Shown here: piece after piece, positions 21,262 through 29,493 of the stretch
Position numbering within the stretch: the stretch's first letter is position 1
How the letters are laid out: the number at the start of each line of letters is the position of its first letter
Assembly: GCF_019797765.1 (NCBI RefSeq)
Contig: NZ_CP081862.1
Span: 2,170,001 to 2,234,000 of the forward strand
DNA length: 64,000 nucleotides
From: Cellulomonas sp. C5510
GTDB lineage: Bacteria; Actinomycetota; Actinomycetes; Actinomycetales; Cellulomonadaceae
Reading direction: 5' to 3'
Translations under genes and position numbers: made by a program
The notes under the pieces: model-generated
What the model was told of the DNA's origin: nothing
Database searches by the model: none
The model's input: the letters and a program-made list of their open reading frames with translations, nothing else

Positions 21262-21959
21262 CCTGCCAGGTACGGGTTGTGCGCCAGCTCGACGTCCACG
21301 CGGCTCGCGGGCCCGTGGCCGGGCAGCACGTGCGTGCGCGGCGGCAGCGCGGCGACGACCTCGCGCAGCGTCAGGGCCATGGCCGCAGCGTCGCCGCCCG
21401 GCAGGTCCGTCCGCCCGACCGTCCCGGCGAACAGCACGTCCCCGGTGAAGGCGATCCGCTCGCCTGCGGCCTCCAGCAGGTACAGCGTCGACCCCTCCGT
21501 GTGCCCCGGGGCGTGCCTCGCCACGAGGCGCACCCCGCCCAGCAGCAGCTCCTCGTCCGCCGTGCGGGGGCTGTCGCCCGCGCCGAACACCTCGACCGCG
21601 GCCGGCTCCCACGCCGTGCCGGTGCCGAGCGCCTCGAGGGCCGCGAGCAGCCCGCCGGCCACGCCCGCCGCGCCGTCGCCCAGCGTCCCCACCGGGTCGT
21701 CGAGCCGGTACGCGTCCCGCGCGTGCAGCCGCAGCGGGACACCCGCCGCGCCCGCGACGCGGCCCGCGTCCCACACGTGGTCGGCGTGCCCGTGCGTCGC
21801 CAGGACCCCCGCGACCTGGAGTCCGTGCTCGGCCACGGTCCGGGCGACCGCCGCCGCCACGCCGCCGCCCGGGTCGACGACGACGCAGCTCCCGTCGTCC
21901 GCCGCGACGACGTAGCAGGTGGCGGCGAACACCGGGGCCGTCAGGGGGAAGATGCGCAC
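21258..21959 (-). CDS. MBL-fold metallo-hydrolase (glyoxalase II-like)
   Basis: The 233-residue product is a metallo-beta-lactamase-fold hydrolase. The metal-binding motif THGHADH (about 55-61) is intact, with later ligands in ARHAPGHTEGSTL, the FTGDVLFAGTVGRTDLPG segment and GHGP near the C-terminus. This is the layout of hydroxyacylglutathione hydrolase-like proteins; with mycothiol as the actinobacterial thiol, the substrate is open. The GTG start has TAGCGT exactly 6 nt upstream and no Shine-Dalgarno, which suggests a leaderless mRNA. The stop overlaps the hisS start by 4 nt. Confidence 0.87.
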   Translation of the reverse strand: MRIFPLTAPVFAATCYVVAADDGSCVVVDPGGGVAAAVARTVAEHGLQVAGVLATHGHADHVWDAGRVAGAAGVPLRLHARDAYRLDDPVGTLGDGAAGVAGGLLAALEALGTGTAWEPAAVEVFGAGDSPRTADEELLLGGVRLVARHAPGHTEGSTLYLLEAAGERIAFTGDVLFAGTVGRTDLPGGDAAAMALTLREVVAALPPRTHVLPGHGPASRVDVELAHNPYLAG

Positions 21960-21965
21960 GGGCCC

Positions 21966-21971
21966 ACGCTA
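21966..21971 (-). promoter_or_regulatory. leaderless-type -10 box of the MBL hydrolase-hisS operon
   Basis: TAGCGT on the minus strand ends 6 nt before the GTG start, the same spacing seen at rarA, lgt, pyk and pabB. No Shine-Dalgarno is present. Confidence 0.55.
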
Positions 21972-22031
21972 GCGCCGCCGACGTGCCCCGCCCCGGGCCC
22001 GTGGGCGCACTCGACCGCAGCCGCGGCTGCC

Positions 22032-22037
22032 TAGACT
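22032..22037 (+). promoter_or_regulatory. candidate -10 box for the cyclophilin-DUF349 operon
   Basis: TAGACT matches TANNNT and lies about 73 bp before the cyclophilin GTG. It is back to back with the divergent hydrolase promoter in a ~150-bp region. A -35 is not clear. Confidence 0.45.
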
Positions 22038-22110
22038 GTCGGGCGGGCGCGGGCGTCCTGCGTCCGCGCGCGGGGGGCAGCCCCGGCCGATCGACCGACG
22101 AGGAGTGTGC

Positions 22111-22887
22111 GTGCCGTCCAGCAAGCGCGAGCGCGAGTACGAGCGGCGCCGCTACGAGAAGTGGCAGCAGCGCCAGGCGACGAAGCGCGCCCACCGGCGC
22201 CGGCTGCAGGTGGTCGCCGGCGGCGTCGTCGCCGTCCTGGTGCTCGGCACCGGTGTGGCCGCCGCCCTGCTCGTCACCGGCGGCGACGACGCCCCCGCGC
22301 AGGCCGACCCGGCGCCCACCGCGGCGGCGAGCACGCCCGCTGCCCGTACCGGCAACGGCGGCGAGGTCCCCGACGCCTCGCTGGCCGAGGACCGCACCTG
22401 GACCGGCACCATCACGACGGACCAGGGCGACGTCGGCATCGAGCTGGACGGCCGGGCGGCGCCGCAGGCGGTGGCGAGCTTCGTGACCCTCGCGCAGGAG
22501 GGGTACTTCGACGGCACCGGCTGCCACCGCCTGACCACGAGCGGCATCTACGTGCTGCAGTGCGGCGACCCGACCGGCACCGGGACGGGCGGCCCCGGCT
22601 ACGCGTTCGGTCCGGTCGAGAACGCGCCGGACGACGACGTCTACCCCGCCGGGACCATCGCGATGGCCCGGCAGTCCGGCGACGGGGAGTCGCAGGGCAG
22701 CCAGTTCTTCCTGGTCTACGAGGACTCGACGATCCCGTCGGACCAGGCAGGTGGATACACCGTGTTCGGCCGCATCACGTCGGGCCTCGACGTGGTGCAG
22801 GCAGTCGCTGACGCGGGCGTGACCGGAGGTGCCTCGGACGGCGCCCCGGCGACCCCCGTCACCATCGAGGGAGTGGAGACCCAGTGA
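22111..22887 (+). CDS. membrane-anchored peptidyl-prolyl cis-trans isomerase (cyclophilin type)
   Basis: The 258-residue product is a cyclophilin attached to the outer face of the membrane, predicted to isomerise prolyl bonds in secreted proteins. It has a highly basic N-terminus (KREREYERRRYEKW), one membrane helix (about 33-57), a Pro/Ala/Thr linker and a cyclophilin domain. That domain has CHRLTTSGIYVLQCGDPTG, where the catalytic HR pair is kept, and SQGSQFFLVYEDS. The GTG at 22111 is chosen over GTG 22105 because AGGAG lies just before it. The stop overlaps the DUF349 gene as GTGA. Confidence 0.9.
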   Translation: MPSSKREREYERRRYEKWQQRQATKRAHRRRLQVVAGGVVAVLVLGTGVAAALLVTGGDDAPAQADPAPTAAASTPAARTGNGGEVPDASLAEDRTWTGTITTDQGDVGIELDGRAAPQAVASFVTLAQEGYFDGTGCHRLTTSGIYVLQCGDPTGTGTGGPGYAFGPVENAPDDDVYPAGTIAMARQSGDGESQGSQFFLVYEDSTIPSDQAGGYTVFGRITSGLDVVQAVADAGVTGGASDGAPATPVTIEGVETQ

Positions 22888-24722
22888 CCGAGACGCCCGA
22901 CGCGCAGCAGCACCCGCAGGACGGCGACGACGCCGCCGTCCCCGGGACGCCCGCCGCCGAGACGCCCGAGACGGGCTCCGCCCCCGAGACCGCGACCGCC
23001 GCTGCGCAGGACGGCACCGCGGCCGGGGCCGAGGTCGAGCCCGAAGCAGCAACCGACGCCGAGGAGCCCGCCGCCGCGGAGACCCCCGAGGCGGCGGCCG
23101 AGGCTGCCACCGAGGCCGGTTCCGCGGAGGATCCGGGTGCTGAGCCCGCTGAGCCCGCTGAGCCCGGCTCGGGGGCCGAGCCCGACGCGGCCCCGGCCTC
23201 CGAGCCGACCGACGCCACCCAGGCCCCGGTCACCGAGGCCGCCGAGGCCTCGGCAGGGGATCCGGCCGCGGACGGCGACCCGGCGCCGGACGGACCCGTG
23301 CAGGACCCTGCACCTGCACCTGCACCTGCACCCGCCCCGCGGCCCGGTCCCCGCCCGCCGCTGCCGAGCGCCTTCAAGCCGCGCCCGCGCCCGACCGCCG
23401 GTTCGGCGCCGTCGCCGGCCGCCGCGCCCGCCGTGCCCGTGCCGGTGCCGGACGACTCGGCCGAGGCCGCTGCGGCCGCCCAGTTCGGGCGGGTCGACGA
23501 CGACGGCACCGTGTACGTGCGCGAGGGGGACGACGAGCGCGCCGTGGGCCAGTTCCCAGGTGCGTCCGCGGACGAGGCGCTGGCGCTGTACGTGCGCCGG
23601 TTCCTCGACCTGCAGGCCAAGGTCGCGCTGTTCGAGGCGCGGCTGACGGCGACCGACCTGGCGGTCAAGGAGATCGACCAGACGCTGGCCAAGCTCACCG
23701 AGGAGACCGCCGAGCCCGCTGCCGTCGGCGACCTCGACGGGCTGCGCACCCGGCTGGACGGCCTGCGTGCCGCCGCCGCCGAGCGCCGCGCCGCCGTGGA
23801 GGCCGAGCGCGCCGCGGCCCGCCAGGCGGCGCTGGAGGCCCGGACCGCGATCGTCGAGCGGGCCGAGAAGATCGCCACGACCGACCCCGCGCGGATGCAG
23901 TGGCGCCCGGCCGGGGAGCAGCTCCGCGGCCTGCTGGACGAGTGGAAGGACGCGCAGCGCTCGGGCCCGCGCATCGACCGCACGTCCGAGGAGGCGCTCT
24001 GGAAGCGGTTCAGCCACGCGCGCACGACGTTCGACCGGGAGCGGCGCCACTACTTCGCCGAGCTGGAGTCCCGCAACGCCGGCGCGAAGGCCGCCAAGGA
24101 GGAGATCGTGCGCGAGGCCGAGCGCCTCGCGTCGAGCACCGACTGGGGCGCCACCGCGGGCGCGTACCGCGACCTCATGGCGCGCTGGAAGGCCTCCGGC
24201 CGGGCGAGCCGGGCGGACGACGACGCCCTGTGGGCGCGGTTCCGCGCGGCGCAGGACGCGTTCTTCCACGCCCGCGACGAGGTCAACGCGGCGACCGACC
24301 GGGAGTTCCGCGCCAACCTGGAGGTCAAGGAGGCGCTGCTCGTCGAGGCCGAGGCCATCGACCCGGCGAAGGGTCTCGGCCAGGCCAAGGCCGCGCTGCG
24401 GTCGATCCAGGACCGCTGGGAGGCGGCCGGCAAGGTGCCGCGCGCCGACATCCAGCGCGTCGAGGGCCGGCTCCGCGCCGTCGAGGCGCGCGTCCGGGAC
24501 GCCGACCAGGCCGAGTGGCGCCGGACCAACCCGGAGACGCGTGCGCGCGCCGAGGGCGCTGCCGCGCAGCTCGAGAACGCGATCGCGCAGCTCGAGGCCG
24601 ACCTCGCGAAGGCGCAGGCGGGCGGCGACAGCCGCAAGGTCGCCGAGGCGCAGGCCGCTCTCGACGCCCGCCGGTCGTGGCTGGAGCAGGTGCAGCGGGC
24701 CGCGCAGGACTCGCGCGGCTGA
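22884..24722 (+). CDS. DUF349 domain-containing protein
   Basis: In this 612-residue protein the first ~190 residues are low complexity (Ala/Glu/Pro) and the rest is a long helical region. At least three DUF349 repeats are visible, each with a Trp in a conserved place: WRPAGEQLRGLLDEWKDA, YRDLMARWKASGRAS and ALRSIQDRWEAAGKVPRAD. A coiled-coil segment with AAERRAAVEAERAAARQ precedes them. DUF349 proteins have no settled function. It is coupled to the anchored cyclophilin by a 4-nt overlap and followed by a strong terminator. Confidence 0.88.
   Translation: MTETPDAQQHPQDGDDAAVPGTPAAETPETGSAPETATAAAQDGTAAGAEVEPEAATDAEEPAAAETPEAAAEAATEAGSAEDPGAEPAEPAEPGSGAEPDAAPASEPTDATQAPVTEAAEASAGDPAADGDPAPDGPVQDPAPAPAPAPAPRPGPRPPLPSAFKPRPRPTAGSAPSPAAAPAVPVPVPDDSAEAAAAAQFGRVDDDGTVYVREGDDERAVGQFPGASADEALALYVRRFLDLQAKVALFEARLTATDLAVKEIDQTLAKLTEETAEPAAVGDLDGLRTRLDGLRAAAAERRAAVEAERAAARQAALEARTAIVERAEKIATTDPARMQWRPAGEQLRGLLDEWKDAQRSGPRIDRTSEEALWKRFSHARTTFDRERRHYFAELESRNAGAKAAKEEIVREAERLASSTDWGATAGAYRDLMARWKASGRASRADDDALWARFRAAQDAFFHARDEVNAATDREFRANLEVKEALLVEAEAIDPAKGLGQAKAALRSIQDRWEAAGKVPRADIQRVEGRLRAVEARVRDADQAEWRRTNPETRARAEGAAAQLENAIAQLEADLAKAQAGGDSRKVAEAQAALDARRSWLEQVQRAAQDSRG
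23139..23165 (+). repeat. in-frame 9-bp tandem repeat (three units) in the DUF349 gene
   Basis: The unit GCTGAGCCC occurs three times head to tail and encodes AlaGluPro repeats. A second short repeat, CCTGCA in four units around 23308-23331, encodes ProAla repeats in the same low-complexity N-terminal region. Slippage could change the linker length without a frameshift. Confidence 0.8.
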
Positions 24723-24737
24723 CGCCTGTCCACAGGG

Positions 24738-24775
24738 TGCCGGTCGCCCCTCGACGTCGTCGGGGGCGACCGGCA
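24738..24775 (+). terminator. terminator hairpin downstream of the DUF349 gene
   Basis: Perfect 13-bp arms (24738-24750 and 24763-24775) with a 12-nt loop lie 15 bp past the DUF349 stop. There is no U tract. The next gene begins 12 bp later, so that gene is probably poorly expressed by read-through or uses an internal promoter. Confidence 0.75.
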
Positions 24776-24786
24776 TCCTGCGTCGG

Positions 24787-25413
24787 GTGAACCGGCGCTC
24801 CCCCGACGACCCGCCCGGGCCCGCCCGGCTCGTGCACCCCGCCGCCCTCGCCTCCCCGCCACGGCTGGTGCGCCGCTCCGACGTCGGCGACGTGGCGTGG
24901 CAGGTGCTGCTCCGCGACTGCGACCTCGTGCTGCTGCGCGGCGACGTGGCGCTCCCGCGGGGCGTCGCGGGGACGCCGGCCCTACGCGCCGCCGCCCTCG
25001 CGCCGGAGGTCGCGCGCCGGGAGGCCGTGGCGCGGGCTGCTGCGGCCTGGGTCCACCTCGGAGGGCCGCCGCCCCGACGGGTCGTGGTCGTGGACCGAGC
25101 GGCGCTCGGACCGCGGGACGTCGTCCGGCTCGGCGGCGCCCTCGTCACGTCGCCCGCGCGGACCGCCGTGGACCTGCTGTGCCGCGAACCCGCGGACGTC
25201 GTCCACGCCCTGCTGCCGGGGCTGCTGCGCGGCGGCGTGGACGCCGCGCGGCTCCGGACCCGCCTCGCTGCCACGTCGGGTCACCGCGGGGTCGACCGCG
25301 GGCTGGCGCTGCTGCGCGAGGTCGTCGAGGCCCCGGCCACCGTGCGTCCCGGCGCGGCGGCCGGTCAGACGTCGACGACCGGCTGCTCCGCCTTGGCGCC
25401 CGTGATGCGGTAG
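24787..25413 (+). CDS. AbiEi/DUF559-associated N-terminal domain-like protein, orphan
   Basis: This 208-residue protein resembles the N-terminal part of actinobacterial DUF559/AbiEi-antitoxin-like proteins: a winged-helix-like start ([20 protein letters not shown]) and the [21 protein letters not shown] motif. The expected endonuclease domain is absent; the sequence ends soon after LLREVVEAP. Its last 49 bp overlap the convergent relA gene, and no clear Shine-Dalgarno precedes the GTG. No toxin partner is next to it. It may be a truncated relic or a small DNA-binding protein. Family assignment is tentative. Confidence 0.55.
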   Translation: MNRRSPDDPPGPARLVHPAALASPPRLVRRSDVGDVAWQVLLRDCDLVLLRGDVALPRGVAGTPALRAAALAPEVARREAVARAAAAWVHLGGPPPRRVVVVDRAALGPRDVVRLGGALVTSPARTAVDLLCREPADVVHALLPGLLRGGVDAARLRTRLAATSGHRGVDRGLALLREVVEAPATVRPGAAAGQTSTTGCSALAPVMR

Positions 25414-27686
25414 ACGTCGAACACTCCCTCGACCTTCCGCACCGCCGACAGCACCGACGCCAGGTGCGACGGCTCGGCCATCTCGAACACGAAGCGCGAC
25501 TGGGCGACGCGGTCACGGGACGTCGACACGGACGCGGACAGGATGTTGACGTGGTGGTCGGACAGCACCCGCGTGACGTCCGACAGCAGCCGGTTGCGGT
25601 CGAGCGCCTCCACCTGGATCTGCACGAGGAAGAGCGCGCTGCTCCCCTGGCTCCACTCGACGTCGACCATGCGCTCGGGCTGCATGCGGAGCTGGGCCAC
25701 GTTGATGCAGTCGGACCGGTGCACGCTGACGCCCTGCCCGCGTGTGACGAACCCGATGATGTCGTCGCCGGGCACCGGCGTGCAGCACTTGGCCAGCTTG
25801 ACCCAGATGTCGTCCACGCCCTTGACCACGACACCCGGGTCGCCGGTGCGGACGCGTCGAGCGGTCTGGCCCGGGCGGGCGACCTCGGCGATGTCCTCCT
25901 CGGCGCCCGGCTCCCCGCCCATGGCGTGGACGAGCCGCTGCACGACCGTCGCCGCGGACACCTGGCCCTCGCCGATCGCCGCGTACAGCGCGGAGACGTC
26001 CGCGTAGCGCATCTCGTTGGCGAGCGCGACGAGGGACTCGTGGGACAGCAGGCGCTGGATCGGGAGGTTCTGCTTGCGCATCGCCTTCGCGATCGCGTCC
26101 TTGCCGTGCTCGATCGCCTCCTCGCGCCGCTCCTTGGTGAACCACTGGCGGATCTTGTTGCGCGCGCGGGGGCTGGTGACGAAGCCCAGCCAGTCGCGGG
26201 AGGGCCCGGCGGTCTCGGACTTCGACGTGAAGACCTCGACGACGTCGCCGTTCTCGAGCGTGGAGTCCAGCGGCACCAGCCGGCCGTTGACGCGGGCGCC
26301 CATCGTGCGGTGCCCGACCTCGGTGTGCACGGCGTACGCGAAGTCGACGGGCGTGGCACCGGCGGGCAGCGACATGACGTCGCCCTTGGGCGTGAAGACG
26401 TAGACCTCGCCGTCGGCGATCTCGAACCGCAGGGAGTCGAGGAACTCCGACGGGTCGGCCGTCTCCTTCTGCCAGTCGACCAGCTGACGGAGCCAGGCCA
26501 TGTCGTTGCCGTCGGTGTCCGTGCCGGCGTTCTTGGCGTTCTCCTTGTACTTCCAGTGCGCGGCGACGCCGTACTCCGCCCGGCGGTGCATGTCGTGCGT
26601 CCGGATCTGGATCTCCACCGGCTTGCCGCCCGGACCGATCACCGTGGTGTGCAGCGACTGGTACAGGTTGAACTTCGGCATCGCGATGTAGTCCTTGAAC
26701 CGGCCCGGCACCGGGTTCCACCGCGCGTGCAGCGCACCGAGCGCCGCGTAGCAGTCCCGCACCGTGTCGACCAGGACACGCACGCCCACGAGGTCGTAGA
26801 TGTCGGCGAAGTCGCGGCCCCGCACGATCATCTTCTGGTAGATCGAGTAGTAGTGCTTCGGCCGGCCGGTCACGGTCGCGCGGATCTTCGCGCTGCGCAG
26901 GTCGGCGCCCACCTGCTCCCGGACGACGGCGAGGTACTCCTCGCGCGCCGGAGCGCGCTCCGCGACCAGGTGCACGATCTCGTCGTACACCTTCGGGTAG
27001 AGCGTCTGGAACGAGAGGTCCTCGAGCTCCCACTTGATCGTGTTCATGCCCAGCCGGTGCGCGAGCGGGGCGTAGATCTCGAGCGTCTCGCGGGCCTTCT
27101 TCTCCGCGGATGCGGCCGGGACGAACTTCCACGTCCGGGCGTTGTGGAGCCGGTCGGCGAGCTTGATGACCAGCACCCGGATGTCGCGCGACATCGCGAC
27201 GACCATCTTGCGCACGGTCTCGGCCTGGGCCGCGTCGCCGTACGTGACCTTGTCGAGCTTCGTGACGCCGTCGACCAGCATCGCGATCTCGGGGCCGTAC
27301 TCGGCGCGCAGCTGCTCGAGGGAGTACGAGGTGTCCTCGACCGTGTCGTGCAGCAGCGCGGCCGCGAGGGTCGGCGGGGTCATGCCGAGCTCGGCGAGGA
27401 TCGTCGCGACCGCCACCGGGTGCGTGATGTAGGGGTCGCCGCTCTTGCGCAGCTGCCCACGGTGGGCGGCCTCCGCCGTGGCGTAGGCACGCTCGAGCAG
27501 CGCGAGGTCGGCCTTCGGGTGGTTGGTGCGCACCGCCTGCAGCAGCGGCTCGATGACCGGCGACTGGCCGACGGCACGACCCTGCCCGAACCGGGTCAGG
27601 CGCGAGCGCACCCGGCTGGTGGACCCCGTGCTCGGGGGTGCCTCCGGCCGTGCGTCCGGGACCGACGTCCGTGCCTGGTCCGCCAT
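25365..27686 (-). CDS. relA: bifunctional (p)ppGpp synthetase/hydrolase RelA/SpoT
   Basis: This stringent-response enzyme makes and degrades (p)ppGpp. The 773-residue product has the hydrolase HD domain with an intact HDTVEDT motif and the early [16 protein letters not shown], so hydrolysis should be active. The synthetase domain follows ([36 protein letters not shown]), then the TGS domain ([19 protein letters not shown]), a zinc-finger region ([20 protein letters not shown]) and a C-terminal ACT domain. The ATG at 27686 has GGGGAGG upstream. It is the last gene of the conserved secDF-apt-relA run, and its 3' end overlaps the convergent AbiEi-like gene. Confidence 0.96.
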   Translation of the reverse strand: MADQARTSVPDARPEAPPSTGSTSRVRSRLTRFGQGRAVGQSPVIEPLLQAVRTNHPKADLALLERAYATAEAAHRGQLRKSGDPYITHPVAVATILAELGMTPPTLAAALLHDTVEDTSYSLEQLRAEYGPEIAMLVDGVTKLDKVTYGDAAQAETVRKMVVAMSRDIRVLVIKLADRLHNARTWKFVPAASAEKKARETLEIYAPLAHRLGMNTIKWELEDLSFQTLYPKVYDEIVHLVAERAPAREEYLAVVREQVGADLRSAKIRATVTGRPKHYYSIYQKMIVRGRDFADIYDLVGVRVLVDTVRDCYAALGALHARWNPVPGRFKDYIAMPKFNLYQSLHTTVIGPGGKPVEIQIRTHDMHRRAEYGVAAHWKYKENAKNAGTDTDGNDMAWLRQLVDWQKETADPSEFLDSLRFEIADGEVYVFTPKGDVMSLPAGATPVDFAYAVHTEVGHRTMGARVNGRLVPLDSTLENGDVVEVFTSKSETAGPSRDWLGFVTSPRARNKIRQWFTKERREEAIEHGKDAIAKAMRKQNLPIQRLLSHESLVALANEMRYADVSALYAAIGEGQVSAATVVQRLVHAMGGEPGAEEDIAEVARPGQTARRVRTGDPGVVVKGVDDIWVKLAKCCTPVPGDDIIGFVTRGQGVSVHRSDCINVAQLRMQPERMVDVEWSQGSSALFLVQIQVEALDRNRLLSDVTRVLSDHHVNILSASVSTSRDRVAQSRFVFEMAEPSHLASVLSAVRKVEGVFDVYRITGAKAEQPVVDV

Positions 27687-27797
27687 GCGCGCCTCCCCTG
27701 CCGGTCGCCGCCGGCGTCCGCCGGTGCCGTGGTGGCGTCCCGGCCTCGTGCCACCGCCCGGCCGGGGGTCGCCTCGGCCGAGCCGCCTATCCGCACG

Positions 27798-27803
27798 ATT
27801 CTA
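27798..27803 (-). promoter_or_regulatory. candidate -10 box for relA
   Basis: TAGAAT on the minus strand lies in the 143-bp apt-relA gap, close to the actinobacterial consensus. It would give a leader of roughly 105 nt. The -35 would fall at the 3' end of apt, where no strong match is seen. Confidence 0.45.
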
Positions 27804-27829
27804 CGGCGTCGGCGCGGTGCCGCCGCTCG

Positions 27830-28393
27830 TCAGTCCACGGCGAGCAGCGCGTCCACCTGGTGACCCGCCAGACGCGACCGCCCCGGGAGGAACGTCAGGT
27901 CCAGCAGGAACGACAGCCCCACCACCTCGGCACCGCACTCGTGGAGCAGCTCGACGGTCGCTGCGGCCGTGCCTCCGGTCGCGAGGACGTCGTCGACGAC
28001 CAGCACCCGGGACCCGGCCGGCACCGTGAACGGGTGCAGCTCGACCGACGCCGCGCCGTACTCCAGGGAGTAGTCGCGGCGGGCGGTCGGCCCGGGCAGC
28101 TTGCCGGCCTTGCGCACCGGCAGGAACCCGGCGCCCAGCGCGGCGGCGACGGGCGCGGCGAGGATGAAGCCCCGCGCCTCCATGCCGGCCACCAGGTCGA
28201 CCGGGCCCGGCGCGCGGGCGGCCATCTCCTGGACGACCGCGGCGAACGCCGCGCCGTCGGCCAGCAGCGGGGTGATGTCCTTGAACACGACCCCGGGCGT
28301 CGGGTAGTCGGGGACGTCGCGCACCAGCGCGTCGACCCGGTCCACCAGCGCCTGGCCGGTCAACGTCACGGAGTCGTGCGGGCGGCCGGTCAT
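27830..28393 (-). CDS. apt: adenine phosphoribosyltransferase
   Basis: Apt salvages adenine to AMP using PRPP. The 187-residue product has the N-terminal PDYPTPGVVFKDITPLL signature, AGMEARGFILAAPVA and the PRPP-binding loop VLVVDDVLATGGTAAA (about 130-145). The ATG at 28393 overlaps the secF stop as ATGA, and the much longer upstream frame runs antisense-like through secF and is not coding. The secD-secF-apt-relA order is widely conserved in actinobacteria. Confidence 0.95.
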   Translation of the reverse strand: MTGRPHDSVTLTGQALVDRVDALVRDVPDYPTPGVVFKDITPLLADGAAFAAVVQEMAARAPGPVDLVAGMEARGFILAAPVAAALGAGFLPVRKAGKLPGPTARRDYSLEYGAASVELHPFTVPAGSRVLVVDDVLATGGTAAATVELLHECGAEVVGLSFLLDLTFLPGRSRLAGHQVDALLAVD

Positions 28394-29493
28394 CGGCGTC
28401 CCTTCCTGCGGGGTTGGGCGGCGGGACCCTGGTGGCCGCCGGGGCGGACCTGGCCGGTGGCACGGGCCACGGCGACCGGTGCACCCTCCGCGCCGGGGGC
28501 GTCGGCCGCACCGGCCGCGCGGGCGCGGGCGGTCAGCACCTTCTCGGTGTGCTCCCGGATCGGCTGCTCGCGCACCCGCAGGGCGACCTCCAGCGGGGTC
28601 GCGAGGAACACCGACGAGAACGCGCCGACGATCATGCCGACGAAGAGCGCCAGCGCGATGTCGCGCAGGGTGCCGGCGCCGAGCACGAACGCGCCGATGA
28701 ACAGGATGCCCGCGACCGGCAGCAGCGCCACGACGGACGTGTTGATCGACCGGACGAGCGTCTGGTTCACCGCCAGGTTCGCCCGCTCGGCGTACGTCGC
28801 GCGGGTCTGGTCGAGCACGCCGGTGGTGTTCTCGCGCACCTTGTCGAACACCACGACGGTGTCGTAGATCGAGTACGCGAGGATCGTCAGGAACCCGATC
28901 ACCGTGGCCGGCGTGACCTCCCACCCGACGGCGGCGTAGACCCCGACCGTCACGATGAGGTCGTGGAACAGCGCGATGATCGCCGCGACGGCCATCCGCC
29001 AGTTCCGGAAGTAGATCGTCAGGACCAGCGCGACCAGCACGAGGAACACCACGAGGCTGATCGCAGCCTTCTGCGACACGTCCTTGCCCCAGGTCGGGCC
29101 GATGAACGAGCTCGCGACGTCGTCCTCCGTGACGCCGTACGCCTCCTGGAGGGCGGTCCGGACCTGGTCGACCTGGTCGTTGGTCAGCTCGGCCGTCTGG
29201 ATGCGGATGGACGAGGAGCCGACGTTCGTGACGCGGGGAACCTCTTCCGGCGCGACCTCGGCCACCGCGTCTACCGCGGGCTGCTGGTCGGACGTCGCGG
29301 CGTTGGAGACGGTGAACTCCGAGCCTCCCCGGAACTCGATGCCCGGCTGCAGTCCCGGCTTCACGAGGAAGACCGCCGACAGCAGCACGAGGATCCCGGA
29401 GATCGTGAACCACACCCGGCGGCGCCCGACGATGTCGTACGAACGCCGACCGGTGTACAGGTCGTTGCCCCACTGGGCGAAGTTGACGGCCAT
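28390..29493 (-). CDS. secF: protein translocase subunit SecF
   Basis: SecF works with SecD and SecYEG to drive late steps of protein export using the proton motive force. The 367-residue product has the first helix near 25-45, the SecF motif GIEFRGGSEF, a periplasmic domain, five further helices with VGVYAAVGWEVTPATVIGFLT and YSIYDTVVVFDKVRENT, and a basic cytoplasmic tail (PAAQPRRKGRR). The start overlaps the secD stop by one base and the stop overlaps apt, so secD-secF-apt are tightly coupled. Confidence 0.96.
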   Translation of the reverse strand: MAVNFAQWGNDLYTGRRSYDIVGRRRVWFTISGILVLLSAVFLVKPGLQPGIEFRGGSEFTVSNAATSDQQPAVDAVAEVAPEEVPRVTNVGSSSIRIQTAELTNDQVDQVRTALQEAYGVTEDDVASSFIGPTWGKDVSQKAAISLVVFLVLVALVLTIYFRNWRMAVAAIIALFHDLIVTVGVYAAVGWEVTPATVIGFLTILAYSIYDTVVVFDKVRENTTGVLDQTRATYAERANLAVNQTLVRSINTSVVALLPVAGILFIGAFVLGAGTLRDIALALFVGMIVGAFSSVFLATPLEVALRVREQPIREHTEKVLTARARAAGAADAPGAEGAPVAVARATGQVRPGGHQGPAAQPRRKGRR

